In this document: positions 1-14,200 of the stretch, piece after piece
Numbering within the stretch: the first letter of the stretch is position 1
How the letters are laid out: every line of letters begins with the position of its first letter
NCBI GenBank assembly: GCA_935421135.1
Contig: OW285188.1
Coordinates: 11,388,733-11,452,732, forward strand
Direction of reading: 5' to 3'
Source of the DNA: Bugulina stolonifera
Lineage: Eukaryota; Bryozoa; Gymnolaemata; Cheilostomatida; Bugulidae
Length of the DNA stretch: 64,000 nt
Program-made: the position numbers and the translations under genes
Notes under the pieces: model-generated
Told to the model about the DNA's origin: nothing
What the model saw: the letters and a program-made list of their open reading frames with translations, nothing else
Databases searched by the model: none

Positions 1-380
1 CAGACTATTGTATACAGAGTACTAATTGGTTCTCTTCATTCAATGGAAATAAAAGAGTTTACGTGTTACTTATTGTACCATCTTTGTTATCAGTGTACTA
101 ACTCCAGTGTCTTTCGTTGTCAATAGCCAATGCCGGAAGCAATTGAGACCAGTATCATTGCTCTCTTCAGCCTATTACATAATGATCTGATCGATCAATA
201 GAATTACAGATGTTAATGTGGTCAATGCACAATACTGTGCAGGTAAATTCGTTTGCATGAAGATTCCTCCCGCTAGATTTGATTGCTGTATACAAATGTG
301 CACTATTTACACGTGGACTGAATGTAACGACTTGTAGATCAAAGATTAATTTTGATACCAAGTGAACCTGGTGTTAAAAT

Positions 381-1281
381 TGTAATGTTTTTAGTGTAGG
401 TTTATGTACAAGTGTCGATGTAGCACGGGTACGGGAAGCGCTTGGTAGTTGGTAGTGGGCGGCCAAGGTAACTTCCACACATTACATAAAGAGTGAACAG
501 TTAAGTTAAGGTCTTGTGATTATTGATGAAGACGTGGGTCGAGGCTGAGACTCATTAAAGAGTCCAGGGTCGACGTAGGTCTTGTAGTTTATACTTCAAA
601 AGAGTGTAGAAAGTAGTAATGCTGATCTAAGAGCTTACACCCGACGCTGGATTCATGAAGAATCTGGGATCGGCTAAAGTCTGATAATGTAGGACTCACA
701 AGGAGTGTAGAAAGAGTACTTAAATGAGTATGAGGACGAGCTCGGGCGCCGAGGTCTGAAAGACCAGGGCCGGAGCTGCCTGCCTGCAAGAGTAAGACTC
801 TGTAGGTTAAGTTAGGAGATGTTGCTTTATTAGAGCGTAATCAACAACTGATTTGTACAGCAAAATACGTGAGCTTTTATACATACGATACTTCCGGTAA
901 AAGGATATCGGGCCGGAAATTGCATAACAATGTGGCAGAATTACACCGAGGTCGGTCATCATCAAGGTCGGCCTTGCACAAAAAGTGCTTAAAATATGCT
1001 AACACAGATAATATATAAGTATGACCGTGTTCTGAGACATCGGCCCCAAAAGACTTAAGAGAACAATCAGGATAATAATGTAATTGCACGCACAGTATAA
1101 TTAGACTATACAATGAATGCGGAGGCCTGATTGGCTAATAACAATATAATATGCATCATGCATGCAGTGGTTGATAACAATAGCAAGATAATAAGTGTAC
1201 TGCCAAGCATGTATAAGATAATAATATAATGTCGATGTGTAGTTAGCCAGGGGAGACTACTACGGAGGCTGATTCACTACA
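381..1281 (-). repeat. Solo LTR, long family, copy 1
   Basis: About 900 bp with TG...CA ends, read on the minus strand. It shares with the copies at 9409 and 12203 the end TGTAATGTTT, the run AGGAGATGTTGCTTTATT (AATAAAGCAACATCTCC on the minus strand, holding the AATAAA signal) and CCGGAAAT-type motifs. The flanks are AAAT and ATAT. Confidence 0.8.
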
Positions 1282-1391
1282 ATATCAACAAACTCCTGAT
1301 ATTTCTGTAACATTCAAATAGAATTTTAAAATACTGAGTAGTGAGCTGTGTAGGATTATTTGAAAGGTTTGTTCTCTAACTGATGGTAATC

Positions 1392-4300
1392 TCATAGAGT
1401 TATCTCCCCTAGAGCAGGAACTCCCGTAAATTTTGTGATGCCACTTTTCATTCCTAGCGGCCATGATGTGTTGGGGTAGTTACCGTTTGTTTACATTAGT
1501 TACCTACGCGCTGCTATGCTTAGTTAGTCATTTAGTTAGTAGTCCAAATTTGTTTTTGCTACCAATTATCTAAAATTTTTTGTTGCACACATATTTTCCA
1601 ATTATTTCAGACCAACATAATTATTATATTTATCATATTTTGTAACTTTGATAGTAACTGCATGGTAATTGCAAATATTGTACATTAGTATATTAGTACG
1701 TCACAAAATTATTATTACACAGCTCCTAGTTCTAGTTATTTTGGCTTTCAGTAGGCAAGATTACTTTACTTAACAGCTGTAGCATTAAGTAACACTTTTA
1801 CCTCAAATTAGAATACAGCTAAAGCTACTGTAGTTGTTAATTGTCCTACGTCCTATGGATTATCCTGGTATCACATGATTGATAGAGTATAAATACTAAT
1901 AGGTGTATTTCTATATGTAGAACAGATTTGCAGAAGTTGCATATTACAAATAAAAACATTTATGTAGACAGACAAAACCAATTCATAACATGGAGTATAA
2001 ATGCCAATATTTTGACCAAATCTATTTTAAATATTTACTGAATAAAAATAGCATAAGAACTCTTATTCAATATTTAGAAGTCACTCCTTGCCATTCTTAG
2101 GAATAAGATCAGCCAGCTTTTCAAAATTCACAGCATCAGCACAGATCAATATTCTGTCTAGTAGACCTATATTAAGAAAATTGATACCAGATAAATAAAT
2201 GCTTCACGCTTACCACACATGAAACATGTTCAATGCCTACTGTCCTACCATAACAGTACAGCTATTAGTAGTTACATGATTCTTGCCAAATTGGCATCAC
2301 ATTATATCAGAGTAAAATAAAGTACGATTTCGATAAGACATATATGTTGATATAGTTGATCACCCTGGATGTTACCTATGAATTAAATCCATAACAGCTC
2401 TATAATAGACGACAGAAATCTACCAAGTACATTCTCACACATATATACAAAACAACAAGCCTTAATTAAATCAAGCATCTCATTTTAACCATGAAACCCA
2501 TTTCTAATTGGAAAGCAGTTGTTACAGTTTGTGTGCACGAGTCCCAGGAAAAGAGTTCATAATCATAACCTACTTGATGGGTATGATGGATGAGCACCAC
2601 ACATAGAGTTGTGGCAATGTGCATCGTGGTATCCAGATTTCACTTTAATCTCCAACCTATAGATAAAAAAATCAATGCTACAACTCAACCTGCACCTATT
2701 CTATTGCAGGTAGAAAGGCTAGGAAAGTTGTGGTTAAACAAACTGTTACTAAGAAATTAAATAAATGACGTAGGCCTATAAACTTGCATAAGACTATTCA
2801 ATGTTCTACATTATAATGTTTAATGACTAATTAACAGCCCTAATAAATTTAGATTTTTCCTTCCATATCATCTTTCCTTTCAGTTATAGTTTAGCTTGAA
2901 ACCATTCTAAGATTATGCTAAGCTGGTGTAGATCTTTGATTATAATGTATTTAGGCTATTAACTGCGCTATGCAATTAGATACTACAAAGCCTCGGAATC
3001 AAACTATAGACAGGAATGGACAAAGAAAAGTTCACATCTGCGAAACAAAGTCATAGTTTATAGATTTCTTAAATAAATTTTCTAGCAATATAAAGTTAGC
3101 CTATACTAACATTCAAAGTAATGCTGATAGGCCTATAGCACAATTACAATACGTATAATCATAATAGGCCTATTACACTTATTATCACAAAAAAATTAAT
3201 TTACAATCACAAATATTAATATTATAAAATAATTATATAAATATAATCAATTCAATGATAAACATGTTCATGTTGATTAATAGTCTATGGAAATCACCTG
3301 AATTAATAAAATAATAGTTAGTAGGTATAGTCACTGATCTGATGAGTGAGTGTTTTTGATCTGTGACTATTGTAATAAATTGCTAGTGAGTCGCGATCAC
3401 AACTTCACCTGATAGTATTACTATATTTACTACGTAGTAGTAGCCTATTACCATTACTATAGGTAGGTACAGCAGTGACAGTGGAGTGAGCAAAGTTAAT
3501 TTAACTCAGCCTCAATCAATCAATCAATCAATAACAGTACCGAGAGATTCCACTATTACTAGATAAATGAATGTGCTTATTAATTTCAAACAATGATACT
3601 TGCTATAACTTCTGGGCTAATTAAAATTATTATGCTATTTATTATGGAGTAAATTTTTAATTTTACAACAACAATATTTCTACAACAATAATTTAATAGA
3701 ACAAATAACTACTAAAATAACTTATAAGAATTGAATTTATTTCATTGTCTTTCCAGTTCCAACTCACAGCAACCGTACTGTATTCCTACTAACCACACTG
3801 TTAGTCCAAAGAAACCCAAAGTATACTCTTGCAATTACACCAATGTTAACTATATGAGATTGTATAACTATTGTTCCAGGAATGCCATTAGTACAACTAG
3901 CTCCATGCTCATTTCTTGAAATAAACAGAATTGTCCGCGTGCTATTGAAAGTCCTTTATGGGTAGATAATTCTGTACAATAAGCCTATCATGTTAGCGAT
4001 TAGAGATTTTAATACCCAATAACATGCGGCTTTATTTTGGTTAACCAATCAACGCATTCACAGACTTTCTACTGATATACGCTGCCGCGCTAGTCGGTTA
4101 CTAGTATTATTTGGTCGAGTGAACATTTATTCTTATTTCTCTGTAAAGTCCTATTTTACAAAGAGAGTTTTAAAATCACTATTATTGTGAAAAAGCAGAG
4201 ATGTTACTAAACAGTTTAGATATAAATTCAAAACATTTTACACAAATAGTATCTGTAAATAACAGCGTTGAAAAGCTTTATGTTTTATATATAATTGTAA

Positions 4301-4443
4301 TGGTAACTAATGTAAACAAACGGACGAAATCCCCATCGCATCATGGCCGCCCGTGGGGAAAACTGGCATCAAGTGACCAATCGGCGTTTAATAGCGGAAA
4401 ATTTTTGAGTTCCTGCTCTATGGGGTGTTACCTCTATGGGTAA
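1392..4443. repeat. Pair of inverted ~110-bp repeats about 2.8 kb apart
   Basis: 1392-1503 and 4303-4443 are inverted copies. Shared blocks are AGAGCAGGAACTC, GCGGCCATGATG and the 22-bp run CCGTTTGTTTACATTAGTTA plus CC, each reverse-complemented on the right side. Related single copies occur at 29153-29270 (plus sense as at 4303) and partly at 8250-8280. Between the arms I see only AT-rich non-coding DNA. Confidence 0.65.
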
Positions 4444-4553
4444 TCTAAAGTAATCTGACTGACTTTATTGTTTGAGTTAATTTGGAAATTCCCAGCCTAA
4501 ACTTTCTCATAATTAAGAGGTGTTTGGCAATAATACGTGAAAAATAACAACAT

Positions 4554-4600
4554 CCATCGCATTAATACGTGACTTTTATTTATATTAATGCGATGAAAAT
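4554..4600. repeat. Short AT-rich palindrome
   Basis: CATCGCATTAATA and TATTAATGCGATG form a hairpin. CATCGCAT motifs recur in both directions to about 4715. Confidence 0.75.
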
Positions 4601-5285
4601 ACGATAAATATTATTCAACAATGCGATATTATTTTCGTTATTTTTTTATTATTATTTCCATCGCATCGTTGGAAAATTTACTCATCGTTTAATTTGCTCT
4701 TCCATCGCATTGATGCCGAAAGTGCCCTTTGTTACATTGAGGATGAAAGGTATGAACTTTTATTGTTGCTGCTGACTATACAAGCTGATGTAAATAATGT
4801 GCTTTGTTCATTGTACTAGGCGAATAGGTGCCATAGAGGCCTGGGATTCAAACCCTTTTTAGGAACTGGCTATGTTTGCAGATGTGGACTCGAGTTCCTG
4901 GCTGCTCATAGATAAATCCTTTACAAATAAAGCTCACATTTGAAAAGAATGCACATAGTAACACCGAGTGATATCAACCTAGCTGATAAAACGGTGGGAA
5001 AACAGACAATGCAAAAACATTCAAGTCTACAATAATATCTCACACTGTATCTTAATTTGAATGCTATGGATCAATGACCAGTAACATTGCCTGATCAGTA
5101 GAGCGAGACCTACAAATATTGTAACGACGAGTTCTGTGATTTTGAAGCATTCCCAGATGTCATTCAGTGCAGGTCTAAACAAATTGCTCTGAGGGCTGAC
5201 AGTCAAAACTGGTTGATTGTAAACATTTAACTTTCTTGAACTTGGCATAGTAAGCTGCTGGCAGGACAAAGCTGGTCTCACTGAA

Positions 5286-8200
5286 ATGGACAATGAAGAT
5301 AGTTCAGATAAAGAAACCAGGTAATATTGTAATGGTAAATGACATTCTATACTCCGCTTCCTGTATTACATTGCATTATTTATGGCATATCTGTACATAT
5401 GCTGTGTATCTTGACTTGTCTATGTGGTACCCATATACAGTGGAACTTGGATAACTCGGCCTTGCATAACTCAGATAATTGGATAACTCAGCCTCCCCCA
5501 CAAGGTCCCAGCCTGGGCAATGATAATTGGTTTTAGATAACTCAGACTTGACTGCTCTAACTGGAACAATTTTTTGCAAGCCAGGTTATGAATAGTAATA
5601 AACTACTGGATTATAAAGCAGCACCCATAAAATTACGTCCTATAGCTTTTGGGCTACAGCAATGACTATTTTTAAACCTATGATGGGTCTGGCTTAGCTA
5701 ATTGTGCTAAACACTTGTACAAGCAAGCAGACATCATCAATATTCCCAGTGAAAGCCAATGAGGTAACAAACTGTTACGGAATTGTTTACTAAATAATTT
5801 CACATTCACAACTCTTTTGTCTTTGCTGTAAGGCCTACATGATCCTTTCATCTTTTATTTATCATTTATCATCTGTTTATTAGACCTATGCTGTATTCCT
5901 CATTGGCTGTGCAGGAATTAATACTGTCTTTATATATAATCACCTAACTCAAACTTCTCATAACTCAGACCATCTTTGCTGGCCCACTGAAGTCTGAGTT
6001 ATCCAAATTTTACTGTACTGTATACTTCTAATGTGCATTACTGAGCAATTATGTCCTTTTTATACCCATGTAAAGAGGGCCGACCTCTCAGAATTACTTG
6101 ATATTCATTTTGTACAAGAATTGGATGATTTTAAGCATCTTTTGTTGAACACAACATGTTGTGGGTCAGACATCGACCTTCCGGCCGCCATCTTTCTGTG
6201 CAGTTTTCGGACAACACTACGTCAGCCTTTTATGACACTACGTCAGCTTTTTACCGGAAGTTCTAATAGTATATAAAGGGTGCTGCTTTTATGTTCTTTG
6301 TCTCAGTTGATGCTTGGAGCTCAATAAAGACACTTCTAATTCTACTTATACAGAGTCTTCACATTGTGGTAGGCCTACTGGTCGTTCCAGTTGTCAAGGT
6401 CCCGACCTTGCCTCTTGAACTTCCTGCTACATGTAGGTCGGACCATACTCTTTTTCAGTATAGCAAGATAGCATTGATTCGGGACCACATGGGTCATCTT
6501 GAGTAGTCATTGGACTACTAGTACCTGTTGATCTTTCATGTAATAAGAAGACCTAGCACCACTCATAGGTTCTTCATTTTGGGCAAGGGGTCGTCTTAGG
6601 ACGACATCACAACCCCCGAAAACCATTACAATATAATTAAGGGCCGAGACAGCTCAGTTGGTAGAGCACACAGCTTTCATTCTGGAGGCTGTGGGTTCAA
6701 ATCTCACTTGGGCTGTTTCTGGCAAAAAGCCTTCAGCAAGCTTTTCACCCTAGCTTGATGGGTCTGTTCGGATCAGAACACAAAATACATAAAATACCAT
6801 ATAGCCTGGACTTGTTCTCATTCCTGTGATCACATCAAATTACCCCACACATGAGAGATGAAGAGCAATGGACGGCATACACAAACCCCCCCCCCCCAAA
6901 AATTACAATATTCAGGTACAACTTACTGCTTATGCAATGTATTTCATTTGTGAATAATGTAACAGTGATTGTTGCACTCTAGGCCAGGGGTTCCCAACCT
7001 TTTTTAGCCTGAGTACCTCTGAGCAGTCATGTAGCAAACAACGTACCCCTTTGTAGGAAACAATGCACTCCTATGTAAAACTGTGTTTAATCAAGGGTAT
7101 CTTTGGTTTAATTCAAATAATGCTACATGCATACATCATAAAAATGCATCACTTAAACAGGAAATAGGTAAATAGATGCAGTATGGTGTGAAATTTTTAT
7201 TTATCAATTCTTTAATGATAACTATTGTAATATAACTTTTATTGATTGTAGTGTTTTATAGCTTTCACACTGGTTTAGCTCAAGTTCTTTTGCATCAGTG
7301 AACCATTTGATGTTCAGTCCCCTAATAGATAATGGTAGTATTCATAATTGATAGTCTGTAACTGAAAATCACTGTCAGAAATGTCTTGAGGTGATATCTT
7401 GTTTTGTACCCCCTAGATTACTAAAATGTACCCCTAGAGGTACATGTACCCCAGGTTGGGAACCCCTGCTTTAGGCAATGTGCACTAAAATTATATGCAT
7501 GTAGCCCAATTACCACCACAAGGTATTTGATCTTTTCAATCTGGTAAACTAAATTGTGGTCTACTTTTGAGGCATTTAATCTTTTTCTCTAGCCACAGTT
7601 TCATCTATTATAATGCATCATGTACTTGCACATATAATAACTATACATATACATGTACATGTACTTGTATTTTGTTTGAGCATAGCATCCAAAAGTGCAT
7701 CGAAACTACTGACAGTTGAGGTCTAGACGTGTTTATATTGTGATTACTGTTGTTGATACTTTTCATTCCTATTTCAGTCAGCCGTTGCTTACGGAATCAG
7801 AGAAAGAGCAGGAATTTTCTACGACATATAAAGTTGGGAGGACGGTCGTGTTATTCCTACTATGGCTTTCTAATGTAAGTCATCTTTCTACAAAATATAT
7901 AAATGTTTGAGGCAACCAAATACTCAGAGGTACATACAGGCACTGAGCTGAGCAGTATTATGAGATAGCCTTTGTTCCTTTTCAAGATTTAAGTCTGAAC
8001 CCCAGTCTATAAAAATGATGTTTTGTGCAGCACCTAACTGAGTGTTTACTCCTATCACTCAGGTTTTCTATAAACATTTTAGGCTTCTTTCGCAGAAATC
8101 ACAGGCCCTATTTTCCCAGAGCTAGTAGTTCAAACACATTCTAGCTATGATGTTGTGGCACAATGTGTGTCCCTGAGAGCAGCGGGACATGGTATCGGTG

Positions 8201-11200
8201 GCATTGTTGGTAAGTAGATTATGCAATAAGTTCTATTTAATAAATTGTGTGGTAACGGCCATTTGTTTACATTAGTTGCTGTTATCTTTGTGAATTTACT
8301 AAAAATCTTTAGATGATTTACTGTTCCCTCATCTTCAGTGTTTACCTAAATTTTTTGCTTGATATCGCCAGTATTGCCAGTAATACTGGTGAATGCTATA
8401 TACATATTCACCAGCCCTTTCACTTTTGAGTAACAGTAGAGTTAGCTTCTTGCACCCTAGATCTCACCTAAATTAATATACTTTTCTGCTTGATTTCAGA
8501 TACATTGTAGGCTATCATTCATTAGTTCAATTTTATGCTTTATGTTAATATATTCTGTCATCAAGTATTCTAACCTGGGTCATATAATTAGTTAAAACAA
8601 TGATCATAACTATTATGGTGAAAATAGATTTATTGTTATCATGTTATTACATGTACGTCTGGTAGAAGTCATAGTTGGCATCAACAGTTAACACACAGTA
8701 GACAAAATCTACGGTTCTGCACAAGATCTAGGCTTTGATAAATTTTGACGGATGTGAATTTGATAGCTACCCTCCCCCTTCCTTGGCTGCCAGAGAGTGC
8801 ATGTTAGAGATGGGTGTACAGTAGGTGTTGAGCTGGCAGCCATTGTGTGGTTGATAAAGATAGATAAAGACGATGTGATCTATCAGCAGAGAAACATTTT
8901 TTTTCAGCGTCTTGAGGTGAATGGCTGGCAATGCCAGGCCATTTATAACTATGACTATTTTACAACAGTCATATTATATCTATGACTATTTCACAACAGT
9001 CATAAATCAAACATATTTTTTGTATGTGATGGGCGGCTAGGACGCCATTATCTTTTTTGTGATGGCGCCTATAACGCATTTTCCTCCTACGCGTGTTTGC
9101 CGAAGGAAGCACTCATCTGCAGCAACCAACAATTGTTTCATGTGCAAACTTCTTTGATGCACCATCTTTTAACAGTGCTGGAGGAACTTTATTTGGGGAA
9201 ACCTGTTCACCGCCTCAAGCTCCAGACCATCGTTTCATAAACATAACACACAGTAACGCACAGCAGTAGCTGTACTAAGCTCTATTTTCCCATTCATACA
9301 TATTTTGATTTTTGCTATAAATTCCCTTTTGAGGTAAATCACCATGTGCTTATATCAAAATTATTGCCATCCTATAAATACGAATGACACAAAAGTAGAG
9401 TTACATATTGTAATGTTTTTGAGTACTATTGCATACAAGAGCCGAGGGCTACAAGTATGTGAAGGGCTTGGAAGGTGGTAGAGGCCGACCAAGTGTACCT
9501 TCTGCTCATTACATAAAAGATTGAACAGTTATGGGTGCTCTTTATAGTGTAGATTGTAGATTATATCAGACGTAGGCCGATGCCGAGACTCATTGGAGCT
9601 CAGGACCGACGTAGGTCATGTAGAGTTTATATTCCGAGGGAGTGTAGAGAAAGAATGTCTAACCTTGAGAACCTAAGTCCGACGCTAGGTTCATTAGAAC
9701 CCGGGATCGCCCTAAGCCTAAGGGGTGGATAGAGATATGCTTAGCCTAGGATGAGGTGAACTCGAGCCGTACTGAATCCAAAGGATTCTCAGATGGAGTT
9801 ACCCACCTAAAGAGTAAGCCTCTGTAGGTTGAGTTAGGAGATGTTGCTTTATTCAAACGCAATCAACAACTGATTCACAACACAAAATGCACTGCCTTAT
9901 ATACATAACAAACTTCCGGCCAAAAGGGCCCGACATGGTGTCGGTTATCCGACATGGGGTCGGCTCCGGAACTGACGCAACAATATGTCTGGTTCCGCCC
10001 GACTCGGCCACATAAAAGGTCGGCCTTCGCACAAAATGTGCTTACCATAAGGAGAAACATGTCGTATATAATTATGAGCTAAATCTATAAGGTCGGCCAC
10101 GAAGGTACTATATAAAATGGCAAAAAGACTCTAATAATTCACAATCAAGCAAGAACAGACAATTACTAAATAAGTCTATAAATGTGGGAAAAACCAAGTT
10201 GCAATAGAACGTAATCCCAAGGCTTGATTGCTAGTACATATGTATAAATATAAGACACGCAGTATATAAGACAATAATGAATGCATAGATGAATATGGAT
10301 AACAATGCATGGATAAGATAATTGAATGTCAGCTAATAATAATGTCATTGTGGCTGGCCTAGGTGCCATAACCACGGAGGCTGTTTCACCACAATATTAT
10401 GCAATACTAATATCTTACAGAAAATAGGTATCATGGCACTTTACCTTGTGGTGGTATAAGTAAAAAGTAGTAAGCATTTTTAGCCAACTTTGGAACAGAC
10501 AATAATATAGTATTAACTGGCTAATACAGTTTTCCTCTCATAGGTATTACAAATGATAATGAAATTGTTGCTTCAGAAAAAAAACTACTCTGTTCACCAT
10601 ATTAATATCTAAAAAAAAAGGGAGCATCCTGGAGGTGAAGGTGGTGACAAATATAGAAAAGGTGTGGTGGTGGGTAAATTTTCGAAAATGATGATATCTT
10701 TTTTCTTGATGGTGTGGAAGAGGAACGACCACTGTGGTAGTCTAGTTGTGGGCTAGCCAAGTACATGCAAGCTAGGAAAAAAACCTTGAAACAAGCTGCA
10801 GCCTACCCTATTGTTTCCTCATCCTCATAGATCAAGAAAACATAACTCCAAAACTAATCAAAGAAAATATAATTTTTGGAACAAGTTATGACATTTTCTA
10901 ACATCACTAACTTATGGTTGAAATAGAACTGAAACAGGTTTGTAAAAAATAAGATAAGTATGAAGCCTGACTAAAACTTTGTAGCTGTTCCGTTTATAAA
11001 AATATTAGGTAAGATAACTTCTACTGAGGCATCAGATTGTCAGTTCAATACGCGAGAACTTATGCATTTAGTTATCATGAGCAAGTCGATCAAGTGGTTT
11101 AGTTAGAAGTAGTAGTGTTGCAAACGAAAGACTTATCCCAACTGTAAGAAGTGGAAAAGCGGTGAGGCACTCCCACTCCCACTATATAAACATTACAGTG

Positions 11201-14200
11201 AAATTAATTTTAAGTTCTTCTGTTAATCGTTTTCATTCAGGTGGTCTTTCTGGAGACAGAACTATTGCCTACATAGATATGATGATGACTGGAGTTCTAC
11301 TTCTGTACACTTGTGTTTCAGTAGGAACAGCATATGTACAGAGTACAACACTACTTTATGTTGTCATGGCCGCTCAGGGTAGCTTGGAAACCTATCTTCA
11401 TATATGTAAGTATTACAACTTACAAGTGGCTAAATACAGTGAAATTTGCTTAATTCAACCTTGAATAAATCAAAAACCTAGTTGGTTAAAACTGCTAGCC
11501 TTGGTCCCTGCTGAGCCCTATATAAATGATTTCAAATAATTCAAACCAGCCATCTGTAATTCAAACTTTATGCAGCTTAGGTTCACCTATTTAATAAATG
11601 ATAATACTATCACGGCCAGCATTAGTCGCCAAATAATCGTTGCTAGTAGTTATTAGTTATCAATAGTTACTACCGCAATATGTTTCTGCTTAAACTAAGC
11701 TGGGAAAACCCTCCTTAGCTAAATGCGTTTTAATACTGTTTTCTTGTACATGTGATGCATGTCATTATATAAAATGAAGGGATCACATAATTCAAACCTG
11801 GCCTAATAGCCTAATTCAAATCTTGCTATGATGGTCCCTTAGAGTTTGAATGAAGCAAGTTCTACAGTAGAACTTGCTTAATTCAAACTCCAAGAGCTGT
11901 CAATTACAATTAAATAAAATACAGTAGAACTTCTACTCATCTACTGTATTACATTTAATTGTAATTAAATGTCAATTACAATTAAATAAAATACAGTAGA
12001 ACTTCTACTCATCTACTGTATTACATTTAATTGTAATTGACAGCCCTGCTATAAATAGTTACATTGAAAATTATGATTGCCTAATTCTTTGGTTTAATCA
12101 GCATAATCGAAAATCGAGAATCGAATGCAAAAGTGGATCAAAGTTCCCAACCCTGCCTACATACGTATATATGTAAGTGAGCATAGCTTTTATACAATAT
12201 AATGTGGTGAAACAGCCTGCCTGGGCACGGACTGAGTTCTTACTCTTCTTGTATACTGACATTATTATGCATTACATACTTATTCATATCCATTCATGCG
12301 CGTGTCTTATCTTATACAATTGTTATCATGCATGCTTGTACCAATTAAATATCCAATCAATTTCTATTGTGTGCCTTACTATTATTACCTGTCAATCAGA
12401 CTATTGGAATTACAACTTGGTTTTTCCCACATACTGTTAGCAATTACCTTCTCTTGTCTGATTATATTAAATAGAGTCTTTTGCCATATATTATAAGTAT
12501 CACTTGGGGCCGATGCTTCAGAAAAGGCTCATACTCATATACTTTATGTTTCACATTATTGTAAGCACTTTTTGTGCCAAGGCCGACCCTTTTTATGGCC
12601 GACATCGGGCGGAACCATCCATGTTGTTGCATCAGTTCCGGACCCGATACCTTATCGGCCTCTTTTGCCCGGAAATAGATATAGTATAAAAGGCAGTACA
12701 TTTTCTGTATCAAATCAGTTGTTGATTGCGCTCTAATAAAGCAACATCTCCTAACTCAAACCTATAGAGGCTTTCTCTTGTAGGTGGGTAACTCCACCGG
12801 CGGATCCATAGATCCATACGGCTCGAGTTCATCCCCATCCTCGTTTAAGCATATCTCTACACCACTTCTACGACTTACATGTAGGTCGATCCCGGATTCT
12901 ACATAAATCTAGCGCCGGGCCTAAGCTCCTAGAATACCAGATCTTTCATTGCACTCCTCTGGAGTATAAAGTGTACAAGACCTACGTCGGTCCTGTGCTC
13001 TTCAATGAGTCTCGGCATTGGCCTACGTCTAATATACATACCAATAAGAGCATATAAATACTGTTCACTCTTTATGTAATGAGCAGAAGGTTACTTGGTC
13101 GGCCTCTACCACCTCCCAAGCCCTTCCCATAGTAGTAGCCTATCGGCACTCGTATGCAACTATACTCAAAAACATTACAATAATGCATGTATGTATTATA
13201 TTGTAATGGTTTCTGTGATTTGGTGCGGTCGTCCTTGGACGACTATCGACCCAGAAATGAAGTGCCTATGAGTGGTAATAGGACTTCGCATTACATGAAA
13301 GATCGAGCGGTCTCAGTAGCCCAATAACTACCAGAGACGACCCATCTGGTCCCGAGTCTGACCTTCAGACTATACTATGAAAGAGAGTGATCCGACCTAG
13401 TAGGCGGTTCGCTAAGCGAATGACCTGACAAAAGGAAGTGAAAGTCTCTGTATCAAGTATAGATGTGTCTTTATTGAAAGCCAAGTGAAGACTGAGACAA
13501 TGAACATATAAAACAGTGTACTTTATATAGTATTGGAACTTCCGGAGGAAGTTCCGGTGGAAGGTTCTAGAATAGTATTTCACAATCAAAACAAGTCTGA
13601 CGCAATGTCTATTAACAAGCATTAACCTTCATTGAAGGACACTAGGATACAAGCAAAAGCCAGACATATACGTCATGGAAAAGTACAGTAAAGTGTACAA
13701 TAACAATGCTTAGCTAATTATAAACACGTAGACTAACAGTCGGGGTCGGCTTATGGCCTGATAATGTAATTAAGACTACTGTTTATCCAGGGAGCCATAT
13801 AGGAATTAAAGTCCTGGTTTCTGCTGTTCTAGCAAGTAGTCTAGACACAGCACCATAATGTTAATGTTCCTAGGTGGTCGGGCCTCGGCCATCGGGGTCG
13901 GCCCTTAGGAGTTTGTCCAGACCATCACAATATTATAATACATACATGCATTATACATGTACATGCATGTATTATAATAAATACATTCATGTATATGTAC
14001 ATGTATATTGTATAAAAGCTCACTTACAACATATGATGTAGGCTACATGTGTGTGTAACATCTGTTGGCACATATTTGATCAAATGTTTTCTGATTCACA
14101 TCTTTTATTTCAGCTGGAAATATAATAACCTTCAAAACCTGGAAAGGCAAAGCAGCAGGGCCGCTACTCGCCTTGCAGATGGGCTATGGTTTAGGGAGTG

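Larger units (their letters stand above)
1286..5285. other. Intergenic, upstream of gene A
   Basis: Very AT-rich with no convincing exon. It holds the inverted repeat pair at 1392/4303 and short palindromes. About 50 bp before the gene A start the sequence (CTGGCAGGACAAAGCTGGTC) matches the region before gene B, so it is probably 5' UTR. Confidence 0.5.

Noticed and set aside
5027..5293. 88-codon minus-strand frame overlapping the start of gene A
   Set aside because: It lies antisense to the conserved 5' UTR and first exon of gene A and has no domain.
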